Positions 22,290 to 33,340 of a stretch of DNA of 64,000 bases are shown in pieces. This stretch comes from Seiridium cupressi. Taxonomy: Eukaryota; Ascomycota; Sordariomycetes; Amphisphaeriales; Sporocadaceae. The notes beneath the pieces are model-generated. The model made no database searches, had not been told where the DNA came from, and saw only the letters and a list, made by a program, of their open reading frames with translations. The translations under genes were made by a program, and so were the position numbers. The stretch is taken from positions 124,001 to 188,000 of the forward strand of contig JARVKI010000086.1 in assembly GCA_036674765.1 (NCBI GenBank). Direction: 5' to 3'. The first letter of the stretch is position 1; the number at the start of each line of letters is the position of its first letter.

Positions 22290-23893
22290 ATGTGGCGTCC
22301 GCAGTATTTGATCCACATACTCTTGACAGTTACCTTATCCACGCTGATGAAGACTGCGTATGGTACAGCAGCAACCTGCGGTGTAAGTGTCCCTAGTTCT
22401 TGCAAGTAGTACCAGCGGGCCATGCTGATTAGTGTGTGGTAGTCATCGTGCCTTGAATCCCTTCTTGTCGAGTCCGAATGTTCGCCTGGCAACATGACTT
22501 GTGTTTGCACGAATACAGCGTTACATGTCGACATGCAACAATGCCTACTGTCAAATTGCACAGTTAAGGATGCCCTTGGTAATTTCTTCATGCAATCGAG
22601 ATCACGAAAGACTGTTAATGACGTCAATCTGTGTTTGCAGAGACACAGAGGTACATCTCTACCACCTGTGGTGTTCAGGGTGAAGATCGTCGGGACGTAA
22701 TCCTTATTATCGGCGTCCTATTCGGACTCGTGGGTCTGCTTGCCTTTGGCCTACGATGTACGGCACGGCTCCGAATCGGAAATAAATCATGGGGTTTAGA
22801 TGATTGGGCTATGTGTCTTGCAGTCGTACGAATCCTGAAATTAACTCAGAACATACTATTTGCTAATAGATATAGTGCTTCATGGTGCCGTTATGTGCTG
22901 TATCAGTACCGCGTAACCAAGCCTACAAATTCTGCCATAATGCTTGTTCCTAACTAGCGTATAGTATCTGAGCATGGACTAGGTTTAGACATGTGGTATG
23001 TGGATTTTCAAGATATCGACCACGTCCTCTACGTATGTATGTTATACCCATTTATGGCATTTAATTAACCCGCGTTTTAGTTTTACTTCTGGGATGAGAT
23101 ATTCTATGTTGGAGCCCTTGCAATGACGAAAATTTCCGTCCTGTTATTTTATCTCAGAGTGTTTCCCCAGTCATATTTTCATGTTTTTGTCTATATCCTG
23201 GTCGCTAGCAACGTATGCTATGCTTTGGGCTTCAGTTTTGTTTTAATATTTCAATGTGAACCGATAGACGGTGCCTGGCTAAGTTGGGATGGAGAGTACG
23301 ATGCAGTTTGTTTGAGTATTAACGATATTGGCTGGTCTGCCGCTGCCACCAATATCTTCCTGGACTTGGCAACGATATTATTGCCACTACCCGAATTATT
23401 CAGGCTCTCAATGTCTTGGAAGAAGAAAGTCCAGATCTTGCTCATGTTCATGGTTGGTTTTTTGTGAGTTGACCTCATCAGACCGGGTTCAACGATCAAG
23501 TTACGCTAATTTGTCGGAAGCGTTACGATTGTGAGTGCCATCCGCCTGCGCTCTCTCGTCGAGTTTGGGACCACAAGGAACATCACTCGTAAGCATATTT
23601 CACTAAATTTCACATTGGTGTTAAGCTTATAGCGGTCAGAGGACTATGTTGAGATTGGGTACTGGTCTACGATTGAGGTCCCTGTGGGTATTGTCTGTGC
23701 GTGCATGCCATCAATTCGGGCTCTCTTCGAACACATCTTTTCTGGTGGCATTGGTACCTCTCGGAATCCTCATACCGAGTTCGCAGTGTCAGCCGCAAGT
23801 TCATCATTGCGACCTCAGCAGGAATGGCTTGTCCTACAGAATATGCCAGAGAATCAGAGTGATGCCGAGCTGGTGTCCCGTTGCAAGGAATGA
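22290..23893 (+). pseudogene. CFEM-domain rhodopsin-type (Pth11-like) receptor with in-frame stop
   Basis: Seven exons: 22290..22382, 22443..22578, 22641..22825, 22922..23032, 23081..23463, 23521..23588 and 23640..23893. The introns are 48-96 bp and all phases close over 409 codons. Exon 1 is a signal peptide starting MWRPQYLIHILL. Exons 1-2 carry a CFEM module, with cysteines in TCGSSCLESLLVESEC, TCVC and QQCLLSNC. A fungal rhodopsin-type seven-helix domain follows: SWGLDDWAM, HGLGLDMW, MTKISVLLFYLRVFP, IFQCEPIDGAW, GYWSTIEVPVGIVCACMP. In transmembrane helix 2 the frame meets TAG at 22955-22957 (codon 150), yet homologous sequence continues in the same frame on both sides. I found no alternative splice that avoids the stop and keeps helix 2. 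Such receptors sense surface or host cues at the plasma membrane. Here the allele is probably null, unless the codon is read through. Confidence 0.72.
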
Positions 23894-26800
23894 ATAAAAT
23901 GATACAATAGTGTTTCGGGGATACACGATCGATGATGGCGGCCAATTTCACATCAAAAATTCACTCTTTAACTAGTGAATGCCACGCTGCTCCCTGAAAG
24001 TGATTTTGGGTTTGTGTTGCCCGCACCATGCTAAATCGCTTAGGCCTGCTTGTAAATATCTGGCCGCTGATTCTCGATGTTTCTGATCTCACTATATGTC
24101 CATACGCTGATATTTACACCTCAAGAAATAGAAATCAGAGAGAGTATGTTGCTCCATCACGAACGCAAATTGGGTTCACCACATCGTGGCTCAATTAAGG
24201 CTCTTCCCTCATGACCAGACCAGGTAATTTGAGCTTGACTCCTTATTCCACTACTGTCTCTTCCCTCGGCCCTAATGCCATGCGCCCCCTATCCAGTCAT
24301 CAACAATTTTCAACAGCCCTTTGAAATCGTGGGACAGAAGCCCTACTCGGTGACTATTCTTATTCTTTACGTGCAAACTATCATCATGTTTTCGATATTA
24401 TCGTTCGTGTCCAGAAGACTGTACCTGCGATCATCCGTCATGTTATCAAGGTCTTCACCTCTGACGAAGGCATGCAGCGCGGAATTGGAAGTACAGGGAT
24501 TGAAAGGGGTGCCTTCTTGGATTTATATACTTGTTACGTCCAACCTAGGAGAACAATACAGCCCAAAGTTTCCGGTGTCATTGGGCTCAAGTTCGATGAT
24601 TCCAAAAAGGCATCAAGCATGAGCACATGATCGGCACTCTGGTATACTCTTGTCATGTTTTTGATGGCTAGTTTCCTGTTACTGGCAGCAATGGGACACA
24701 GAAAATGTCCACATAGAATGCCACGGGAGAATCTCGCGAGCCATCACGGCTGTTGAAGAAATCCTGAATTTGAAGACTTAAAGGTGGGAAAGAGTGTTTT
24801 AACGGGTTTCTGAGACCTCCACAGTATGGTTGTAATGATGTATAGTATACTTAAATGTAACCTTTTGGTCCTGACAACCCATCTAGAGTTAATCTCTAGC
24901 ACCATCGTACGGTATTATACACGGGCCCTATTACACTGTTATAGTAAGCGAAAGGGAACTCAAAGAGTCCCAGTATTTTATTAGCTAGTAGAAAGTACGA
25001 CCGGCAGCGTATTGCCACATATCACACTTAAACGACCAAGTATTCCGTAGTCTCAGAAACCGTAATCGACACGGCTGCAAGGTCAGACGACTAGACCAAA
25101 GTTTTTTATATAAGGTTTGTTTAAGCATGATAGATTCAAAGCCTCTACTATAGACTATAAATCACTTTCCTACTCCGGGAACATAAGTTATATGGATAAT
25201 CTCAGTATGAACAGCCAACTGTAAGCATCAAGACAAAGTACACAGTCAATGCCAAACCATTGATGGGTTTGTGTGAAGGAAAACCGAGATCCATGTCTTC
25301 AGACAAGCGAGTCATCGTTCATTATGGATGCCAATATGTCTAGGGGCTGAACTTTGCGAGTGCCTGATTCACCCATTGGAGGCGTGCTTGAAAGCGTCAT
25401 ACCTCTTTATAAGGTGATGACACGTAGTGATCTATCATGTAATTTTGAATGGGATGTAATTTTGTACCTTGCTCTCACCTAGCCACAACATTTTTAGAAG
25501 TTTTATCCAGATCCCATATCCTTCGGAAGGTCTTCGAGGTATGATCCAGCCAATCTTCGAGACACCGCTCGGCCCACTTGTCTTGTTTGAGATCTTCACG
25601 TAATCATGTAATAATTCTTTTATTTCCTGTTTTGGCTTTATATGTCTTATACAGGATTACCATATGTACCGTGTTCAACATGAATTGCAGGGAAAATCAC
25701 GTTAACCCAAACACCTTCTTTATAGTCCCACAATCGGTAGACACATGCTGAGTATTGTACTCTGGTGAGTAGCTCAACACATCGGCTTGTAGTTACGAGT
25801 GTACAGAAGATGGCTATCAAGTACAAGTACAAGGACTTTGTCAGCTTCGTGAGACATTTGATATGGCATCGAGACTGGGCGAAGGTCGGGCTGAAATCGA
25901 GTAGTATACACACGGTATCTATTCGGAAGGGAACATGAGAATTTCGAAATAAATACACCTGTTATACAAGCTACTATATGGGAAGTTATAATCACGGCCC
26001 TTATTTGTGCCAAAAAACTTTAAACGATTTGTTACTACATAACACTCGGCAGGTCACACCGTAGACAGGTGACGTCCGAAATGATCGAGATATAAGCCAT
26101 CTAAAGTCTCCACTAATTCAAAGAGTTATAATGTTGTAGTGATCTATTAGCTAGCTCCCTTTCCGAGCCAAGATTGCTATTCCCCGTATAAAGCGCCAGA
26201 GCTCATTGCATACCTTAGATTAGTGTGAGTTCCTCTCCACACGGTTTCGATCCTGACGAATCAGGTTGATCAATAGGTTGGCTCTGATCATGGCCTGATT
26301 AGAACTGTGAAACGTGGCTATGACAGTTCTGGTATGCCATGTTTCTTACAGGTTTCATCTGACTCCAGCCCTACGAAACTCTCTGGTAAAGTTCCTGCTT
26401 TGTTTTGTAAAGGAGCATCGTACATCCACTGAAGAAGAAACTCATCTAGCTGTTGCACTAATTCAAAGGCTCTTGAAGGGCGATACTAACCAAGAACAGT
26501 TAGGAACCACTTGTGTTTAATCGCATATGTTGACGCTTATAACTTTTGACCTTTGCTACTTCATCGTAGACTTCTTCTACTCCTATCACATGCCGGTTGA
26601 GTATGTGCTAGCTGACGAAGCACGCAAGGTATTAATGGAAACCGGTGAATTTGCACACTGCAGAAAGTCCACAATTGTTTGGGAAATTGTGGCTCCCTCT
26701 CTGTGCGCATACCACGCTTCCTCGGAAGAGTGGATATCTTCTGCATGAACAAATGTTGCCTGGATCGCCCCCCATTCATCTCGGTGATAGGCGTTACACC

Positions 26801-27437
26801 ATAGCAACCAGTTTCATCAATTCTCCAGTCGGATTTTGCGGTGACCCCTTGCATGTGTTGATGTCTTGCGCACTGGACCAGTGCGGGTATGTTCCGCCCT
26901 TCGGACAAAGCCGTCGAAAACTTTTAGATGAAAATATACGTCTGATCCACCACGCTAGGTTATTAGACCGACACGGATCCGACGGAGCCTCAATTCAGAC
27001 AAATTCAAGATCAGACACCGAGGAATCTACGGCACTCGAGTAGGATGGAAGATCTAGCCGCGGGCACCAAGTGGGACAATACCGGGGCTCATCCACGTGA
27101 AAAGCACCGTTGTAATCACTATCGGCCAAGCATCCTCAACTAAGAATGACTTGGCCAGAGCCACAGGTGATGACTTAGACACAGGTGTCCGAACTAATTC
27201 GTCATGCTGCCCGAGTTATGTGCGTTCAATGGCGAAGACTGCCGTGATGGGTTTTGTTGGCCAAAGCCCCATGTGGAGTGTGGATTCTCTAAGATGGATA
27301 TAAGGACTGGGAGACAAGCCCAATCATCCCCACCAGTATCTGTCACCTTACCTGCTGCCACTCTATCAATACTTCTGTAAACTTGACCGTTACGGAGTAA
27401 TATCTTCGTGTCGACATACCAACATATATCAGCCAAA
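23894..27437. other. Gene-sparse 3.5-kb spacer
   Basis: No gene is supported. Several frames of 70-130 codons exist (for example plus 24275-24622 and plus 26645-27043), but none has a recognisable family, splice context or codon pattern I can defend. The stretch 24.8-26.2 kb is noticeably AT-rich with many TA steps, as expected of decayed DNA. The right end contains the promoter of the alcohol dehydrogenase gene. Confidence 0.45.
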
Positions 27438-28796
27438 ATGGGTTCCATCGCTGCTGATTACAAGTTCGAGGGATGGCAGGGCCTGGATCCTTCTGCTGCC
27501 GAGGGCAAGATGGTGTGGCAAGAGTTCGAGCCCAAGGCATGGGAGGAAACAGATGTCGATATCAAGATTACACATTGCGGGATGTAAGTCTATCGACTCT
27601 TTGATATTCATGATGCTACAGAATTAACGCAAACTAGTTGTGGGAGTGACTTGCATACGTTAAGCTCTGGCTGGGTATGCTCTAGAGGCACCGTGTGAGA
27701 GACGCCAGAACAAAACTGACTCCATACCAGGGCAATACCAAATACCCAGTGACGGTTGGCCACGAAATCGTGGGCACCGCCGTTCGCGTGGGCGCAAAGG
27801 TCGGAAACGGCATCAAAGTCGGTGACCGCGTCGGTGTCGGTGCTCAGGGTGACAGTTGCCTGGGTCGACTTGGACACTGCGAAGACTGCGATTCTGGTAA
27901 CGAGAATTACTGCGAGAAGTGTACGTGGACCATGGTGTCATTGCATAACCCTTTGATGTCGAGAATTCATCAAGAATACTTGAAGGAGGCGTCGCTAACC
28001 AGAATGACATAGTGATCTTCACCTACAACGCGAAGCACTTCAACGGAGGCAATGCACAAGGTGGATTCGCTACTTACCATCGCGCACCGTCTCACTTCGT
28101 TGTCAAAATTCCAGATGGAGTTTCCTCAAGCGAGGCGGCACCTATGCTTTGCGGAGGTGTCACCGTGTTTGCCCCGTTGAAGAATTATAACGTCGGGCCA
28201 AATACAACCGTTGGAATCGTCGGAGTAGGAGGGTTGGGTCACTACGGCGTTATTTTCGCTAAAGCTCTCGGAGCCAAGGTCGTCGGCATCTCTCGAAAGG
28301 CCGAGAAGCGGGCTGAGGTCCTCCAACTTGGAGCAGATGACTACATAGCCACTTCAGACGATAAGGATTGGGTCCAGAAGCACTTCCGCAGCTTGGACAT
28401 CATCATCTCAACCGTCGCATCATCAAAGGTTAGTTTTAGCCCACGCTCTACCTCTTCAGGTGTGCGTAAATCACTCGCTGACACAAGAACCAGGTCCCTA
28501 TCAACGAATACTTCCAGCTGTTGAAGAAGAACGGAACATTCGTCCAGGTCGGAATCCCAGACGACGGCGCTTTTCCCATCGGCGGTGCCTCCGTTGTCTT
28601 CGGCCGAAAGAACTTCACTGGATCTTTGATCGGATCACCAGCTGATATCCGAGAGATGTTAGAACTTGTTGCCAAGAAGAACCTGAAGGGCATGGTCCAG
28701 GAGAGGTCGATTAAGGATGCAAACCAAGCTATTGTTGATCTGGAAGCTGGAAAGGCGAGATACCGATACGTGCTTGTCAACGAGGATGCTGAATGA
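27438..28796 (+). CDS. Zinc-dependent alcohol dehydrogenase (cinnamyl-ADH / ADH6-7 type)
   Basis: Five exons, 27438..27583, 27638..27674, 27731..27920, 28013..28428 and 28494..28796, encode 363 aa, the normal family length. Motifs: CGSDLHTL (catalytic zinc Cys), TVGHEIVG (catalytic His), GDRVGVGAQGDSC followed by C-x2-C and ENYC (structural zinc cysteines), and the Rossmann loop GVGGLGHYG. SRKAEKR after the second beta strand suggests NADP(H) preference, as in yeast Adh6/Adh7. It reduces aliphatic and aromatic aldehydes to alcohols in the cytosol, with detoxification of phenylpropanoid-type aldehydes a common role. All splice phases close and no lesion is seen. Confidence 0.9.
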
Positions 28797-29129
28797 ATTA
28801 TGATAGAATAGACACACAGTCTTGTCCATCAATTGGGCACCTGATACCAAAATATTTAAAAATCGAACTGCTTGCTAAGCGACTCTTTTTGGAACTTTAA
28901 CTCCTGCTAGAAGAGAAAAGACATATGAATTGGATGTCCCGGATGTTTCTCATGTTAGATACTGTAGCACATTCCCCAAACAAGCACCTTCGATCTTCGC
29001 CAACCAAACAGCGAACTATTGTTCCTGAACTTCGTTATAAACAATATCCACAGAAACGAAAGATTGCGGCACAAAAGCGGTTCCTAATGGAATTGTTACG
29101 TTAGCACAGCCTGTAGATTCGCGTTCAAC
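28797..29129. other. Convergent intergenic spacer
   Basis: 333 bp of 3' flanks between the alcohol dehydrogenase (plus) and the small secreted protein (minus). Nothing else is seen. Confidence 0.5.
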
Positions 29130-29778
29130 CTAGGTGGCTTTACCATCAGACCACTTAACATTCCAGCCATTGGTCGTTGGGAAAGCAATCCAACCCCCGG
29201 ACAGATTCTGAGTAACCAGTCCGCCCTTCAGAAGGAATGTGTCATAATAAGATCCATCGGCCGTGTCCTTGTCCTTGGTGTCCATAAGATCGACTAGGGT
29301 GTATAAGCCATTATCGCCCTTCAATCCAAGTACCTGCAACTTCGGGTTAGTGGGTTCAAGTATTCTTGGTGAGTTATTAGGAGCTAAAGCTGATATCTTT
29401 AAATCAAAACGTCCAGCTAGGTCGTATTTGCACTTGAACCAGGACCCGAAGGGCATTTGCTTACGTGGTCAACGATGCCCACCGGCCAAGTGTGCAGAGA
29501 GTTGAAATCACCGTTCGCTGTTGGATATACCTGAACTGGAGTCTTGTCTCCTTCATAGACTCCAAGAACAGAATCAGACACTTCCAGGACTTGGCCATTG
29601 AGGTCCTCGGTATCCTTCCTGAACGACATGTAAACCACAGAACAGCCAATGTCATAATTAGGTCACTCACGAGGCAACTGTCAGCGTAGACCGTTTCTTG
29701 TCGCCCATTGACTGAAGCAATAGCCGAGGGACAGGTGACTAGTAGTCCGAAGGATAGGAGTTGCACAAATGACTTCAT
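29130..29778 (-). CDS. Secreted protein of unknown function
   Basis: Proposed exons are complement(29130..29396, 29465..29614, 29671..29778), giving 174 aa. The start at 29778 begins a clear signal peptide (MKSFVQLLSFGLLVTCPSAIA). After exon 1 come acidic, beta-rich segments (LNGQVLEVSDSVLGVYEG, LQVLGLKGDNGLYTLVDLMD), and the protein ends in WNVKWSDGKAT. The alternation of hydrophobic and Gly/Asp turns suggests a small beta-sandwich secreted protein. I do not recognise the family. The donors are good (GTGAGT, GTAAGC). The acceptors were chosen by phase and are the least certain part. With only one or two Cys it is not a typical disulphide-rich effector. Confidence 0.55.
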
Positions 29779-31842
29779 GATGTCAATTTGTGGAATAGGG
29801 AGTGCTTTCTTAGCGCTGCCACTGCCGTCTGGATGATGTATGGAATAGGAAATGATCGATTTTGGTTCCAAAAGGGTGATTAGTTGATTTACTTAGATAA
29901 CTTAACTCGGAGACTGGAAGATCTTTATATCCACGTGTCAAATAGACTCAGTCGTTGCTTTTGGCTTTGATGATTTGGTAGTGCTTGGCCGCTGATCACT
30001 CCTTGTCATATTCCACCGGAAGCACCTTGTGAATAGGCCAAGCTTACCAGTTCCGAATTGTTAATGAATTAACTTTGGCCCAGGCATCGCTAGGCTGATT
30101 TAGATTCTTGGCATTTGTTTATGACGTGTTGTCCTCATGGTCTATGCTGTGGGGTTCCTGGGCTTCGGGCTTGGTGATCCTGTTGGCTGCATCATACGAG
30201 GGGGCACCAAGTAACACACTCCAAGCTGCAAAAGCCTGGGGAAGTTCGCATTTTCCCATATGAGGTCCACAACAATTCTATTCAACCTGAGCAGGGTCGA
30301 CTTGGCAAATTTCCTTCTTCGAGATGGCCCATCAAGTTGAGGCTGCTGGCTATACTCAAGCAGGTAGACGCCAGGGGTAGAGCTGCAGGTCCCCGATTGG
30401 CAATCGGACTGCGGGGTCAGCCCAAGATTTAGGGCAGTAACGGACAGCCGGGCCACTAAGTTTAGCACAACGTGCAATCCTTCGGGGCCCGGCAGCAAGT
30501 GGCATCTGCCGGAAGAGTTAAGAGGAAGAAGATTACCCACCGTTGCATTTACGGGACAGGCTAAAACAGACGACGACCCAAGCTCCGGGATGCTCTCGAT
30601 CACGAATGTCGCACCCAGTCTGGAAACGGGAGCGAATCTGATGTGATACGATGAGCTCACTAATTGAATGAAGTGGGCTTCCAGTATGACCCAGTGTGGA
30701 AGGCGCGCCTCTCAGATGGTACCATCTACCTACATGTATCTATCCCCTGTCTACAAAGTGGAATCCAGTTGGCTCTGACGCTTACGGCACTGCTTACAAT
30801 CATGAAGTCGCCATCTCAAGACAATATTTGGATATGTCCTACGATTCGTGCTGATATTTCACCCGAGGCACCATTTACGGCCAAGAGCGGAGGACTCTTT
30901 TGGTTTATGCCAATCTGCTCGCTGTGCTTTTCCACATATATCAGTGTGCGGTCCTATATGCTAAGACGGATCATCAACTAGTTGAGCCCTCCTAGTCTAA
31001 AGCAGGCCTGCCTCAATCAATGTTTTGCAAAAAACCGAATCTAGCGGAAGGTCTCCGAGATATGCTCCTAGGCCAAGATTCGAGATCGCAATTGACTTCA
31101 GTCACCTTGTACTAACAATCGTCAGTGTTTACACTTCATGCACATGTTCTCAACGGGCCGCACGTTTCATTTGAATACTGACGAGCCTTATCACATGCGT
31201 ATTCATGAGCAGGGGTTGAGAAGGAAGGGAGGGCGTCATTTTGACTCTGTCATCAAGGCCAGTGCCGTGGTTCCGCTTCATTTCTATCTGTCGCTCCCGT
31301 TGTGCTACTCGCAGGGACACCGATACCAAGACCGGATGCCAATCTTGGTAGGAGTCACGCCCAGCGCCGTGCTCTGATCGCCCCGGGTCCATGCGTACGT
31401 CTGAATATAATTGGCGTGATGATCCCGCAGCTGGTGACATAGATGATGTCCCCGGTCCTACGAAATACGCTATAAAACAACTACTTGAGTCGTTATATTA
31501 CTTTCTATGGTCATTGGACGGAACTAGTATGACACGCACCATCGGCTGATATTCTTGGATAACATTGCACCTTTCTCCTTTCAATGGATCATTAGGGGAC
31601 CACTGTAGGCCGTCGGATGACAATTTGCTCTTTATACTTCAGCCATATCGCCAGATGAATATAATGTTAGCAGGCATGTAATTCGGTAATGATTAGCTTA
31701 GAGTTCAATTATGCTTACTTAAGGTATTAAGAGACTTCTCACGGTCATCAAATGCTGAGAACGAACTCTAATACCAGAGGCCGAGGCTTTGTTTAGAAAT
31801 CTAGGGTATATTCATGTACATCTGCGCGGATTTTAGAACTTA
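29779..31842. other. Spacer with an unassigned 172-codon frame
   Basis: A minus-strand open frame at 30142-30660 (172 codons) is the longest here. Its composition is Ser/Leu/Pro rich and shows no domain, and the plus strand is also partly open, so I do not call it a gene. A 105-codon plus frame (30664-30981) adjoins it. No terminal repeats are seen. The whole stretch may be a degraded gene or element. Confidence 0.35.
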
Positions 31843-32784
31843 TTAACCCCCAATGCTGCGCTCTTGCTCATGTTTTGCTTTTAACTTCTTTTCTGTCTTC
31901 ATAAACTCGCGGATACCAACAGGAACACCCTTGAAAATGTCTTCTTCCCACAGGTCTTTAGCGATCTTGGGTTGATCAACACTCCAATTTGTTTCGCTAC
32001 CGCCTCCATCATCGTCCATGCTCACAGCATCGCCTGCACCAACACCCGCGGTCTTGGATTTCGTAGCGGCCGGCCCCTTCAACCCTTCCATCCCCTTGAC
32101 AGCACTCACACTACTCAGCACATCGACAGGTCCTTGCGCACGCTGAGCTTGTAGTTTTCTTTCTGCTTGCTTACTCAGAGTAACCCATTCCTCCATCTCG
32201 TCACGATATCGATCCCAGACGCAATTCACACAGCCACTCATACAACAGTTATCTGGCTCGTCGGGCTTCGGCGGTACCATGATCCCTGCTATCATTGTGC
32301 TCTTGTCCTTGAGTGCCTGCAATCTCTCTGCCCGTTCAAAGGGGCCCGCTAATTGAGAACCAAAAACGATGCGCGCTTTATCTTGTGCTGTCGCCGGGTT
32401 TGCTGAAGGTGAAGGGGCCGGCGCCGCAGTTGTGTCTACTGGCTGTTGCTGTTCGTCTTCTGTAGGCAGATGTTCGTATTAGTGCGATGCTCTATTTTCA
32501 GAGGGCGGGTTCTTACGTGCCGCGGCGTTCTTCTTGACCGTGCTACGAGGTGACTTTGGGGATGACGTCGGCGGGTCCTCAGGCTTCGTCTCCGGGATGG
32601 GCTGGGGAGTCACGATGATCGCCTCGTAGTAGGGACCAATTGGGTGAGCTTGTTCGCTGCCGCTGTTGTGACCTTTGTTGGGGGCGGGAGGTGTCTTGTC
32701 GAAGGAAGAAATGTATCGCCTGGGAAAGGTCGAGGAGAGCTTCGCAGCTCCTCTGAAAAGAGAACGTGAACCGAGGGCCGACAT
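31843..32784 (-). CDS. Mitochondrial oxidoreductase-like domain protein
   Basis: Exons complement(31843..32459, 32517..32784) across a 57-bp intron encode 294 aa. The N-terminus (MSALGSRSLFRGAAKLSSTFPRR) is basic, Ser-rich and without acid, as expected of a mitochondrial targeting sequence. After a Pro/Ser/Ala-rich linker comes the family core, PPKPDEPDNCCMSGCVNCVWD followed by RYRDEMEEW, which defines the oxidoreductase-like family (OXLD1-type) with conserved cysteines in C-C-x3-C-x2-C. The tail is charged (EFMKTEKKLKAKHEQE). The biochemical role of the family is unclear, and involvement in mitochondrial respiratory function has been suggested. Its start is 557 bp from the divergent gene at 33341. 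Confidence 0.8.
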
Positions 32785-33340
32785 GGTTGCGGAATGTGGT
32801 GAAAGGAGATGTGTGGCTGAAGGTATCACGAGATATTTTGATGACCCTGATGACGCTCAGTTCCTTCTTGGCATTGTTGTTTTCACTCGGCGGCAAGATT
32901 CCGGCAACTCGGAATTGAATGACAGAAACGTCATAGCGCGTGGGTTCTAGCTGTGGCTTAAGCTTGGACTGGGAACTGCACTGCCACGCCAGCCACACTT
33001 GGAAATAGTATTGGATGCGGCTTGGACTAAGACGCGTCTAGCAGTGGCCCAACGCGAAGCGACATGCGAAAGACATCATAAGACCTAAGACATCTCATAT
33101 TGAAGGTGGTGTATGCAATTTCCTGGTATAGCAAGCATCGAATTCTGGCAAGTTCTTCAAGTCACTCATTAATTGCCCCATCATTGTGTTTTGGAGAGTA
33201 TTTTAATGGGACGCGGCTGAACATCCCACCATAAGTCAACAACTTGGAGGCACTGGACAGCCAATTTGCGACGGGCTTGACCAGAACCCCGAAGATTGCG
33301 CAACCATGTCGCGGTAGACCCTCGAAAACATCAAATCACT
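32785..33340. promoter_or_regulatory. Divergent promoter region
   Basis: 556 bp between the start codons of the mitochondrial protein (minus) and the large nuclear protein (plus). No other gene fits here. Confidence 0.45.

Noticed and set aside
26645..27043. 132-codon plus-strand frame that looked like a transporter tail
   Set aside because: No hydrophobic segments or family blocks upstream could be joined to it.
30142..30660. 172-codon minus-strand open frame as a gene
   Set aside because: No domain, no signal peptide, no splice support, and the opposite strand is also partly open. Kept only as a spacer note.
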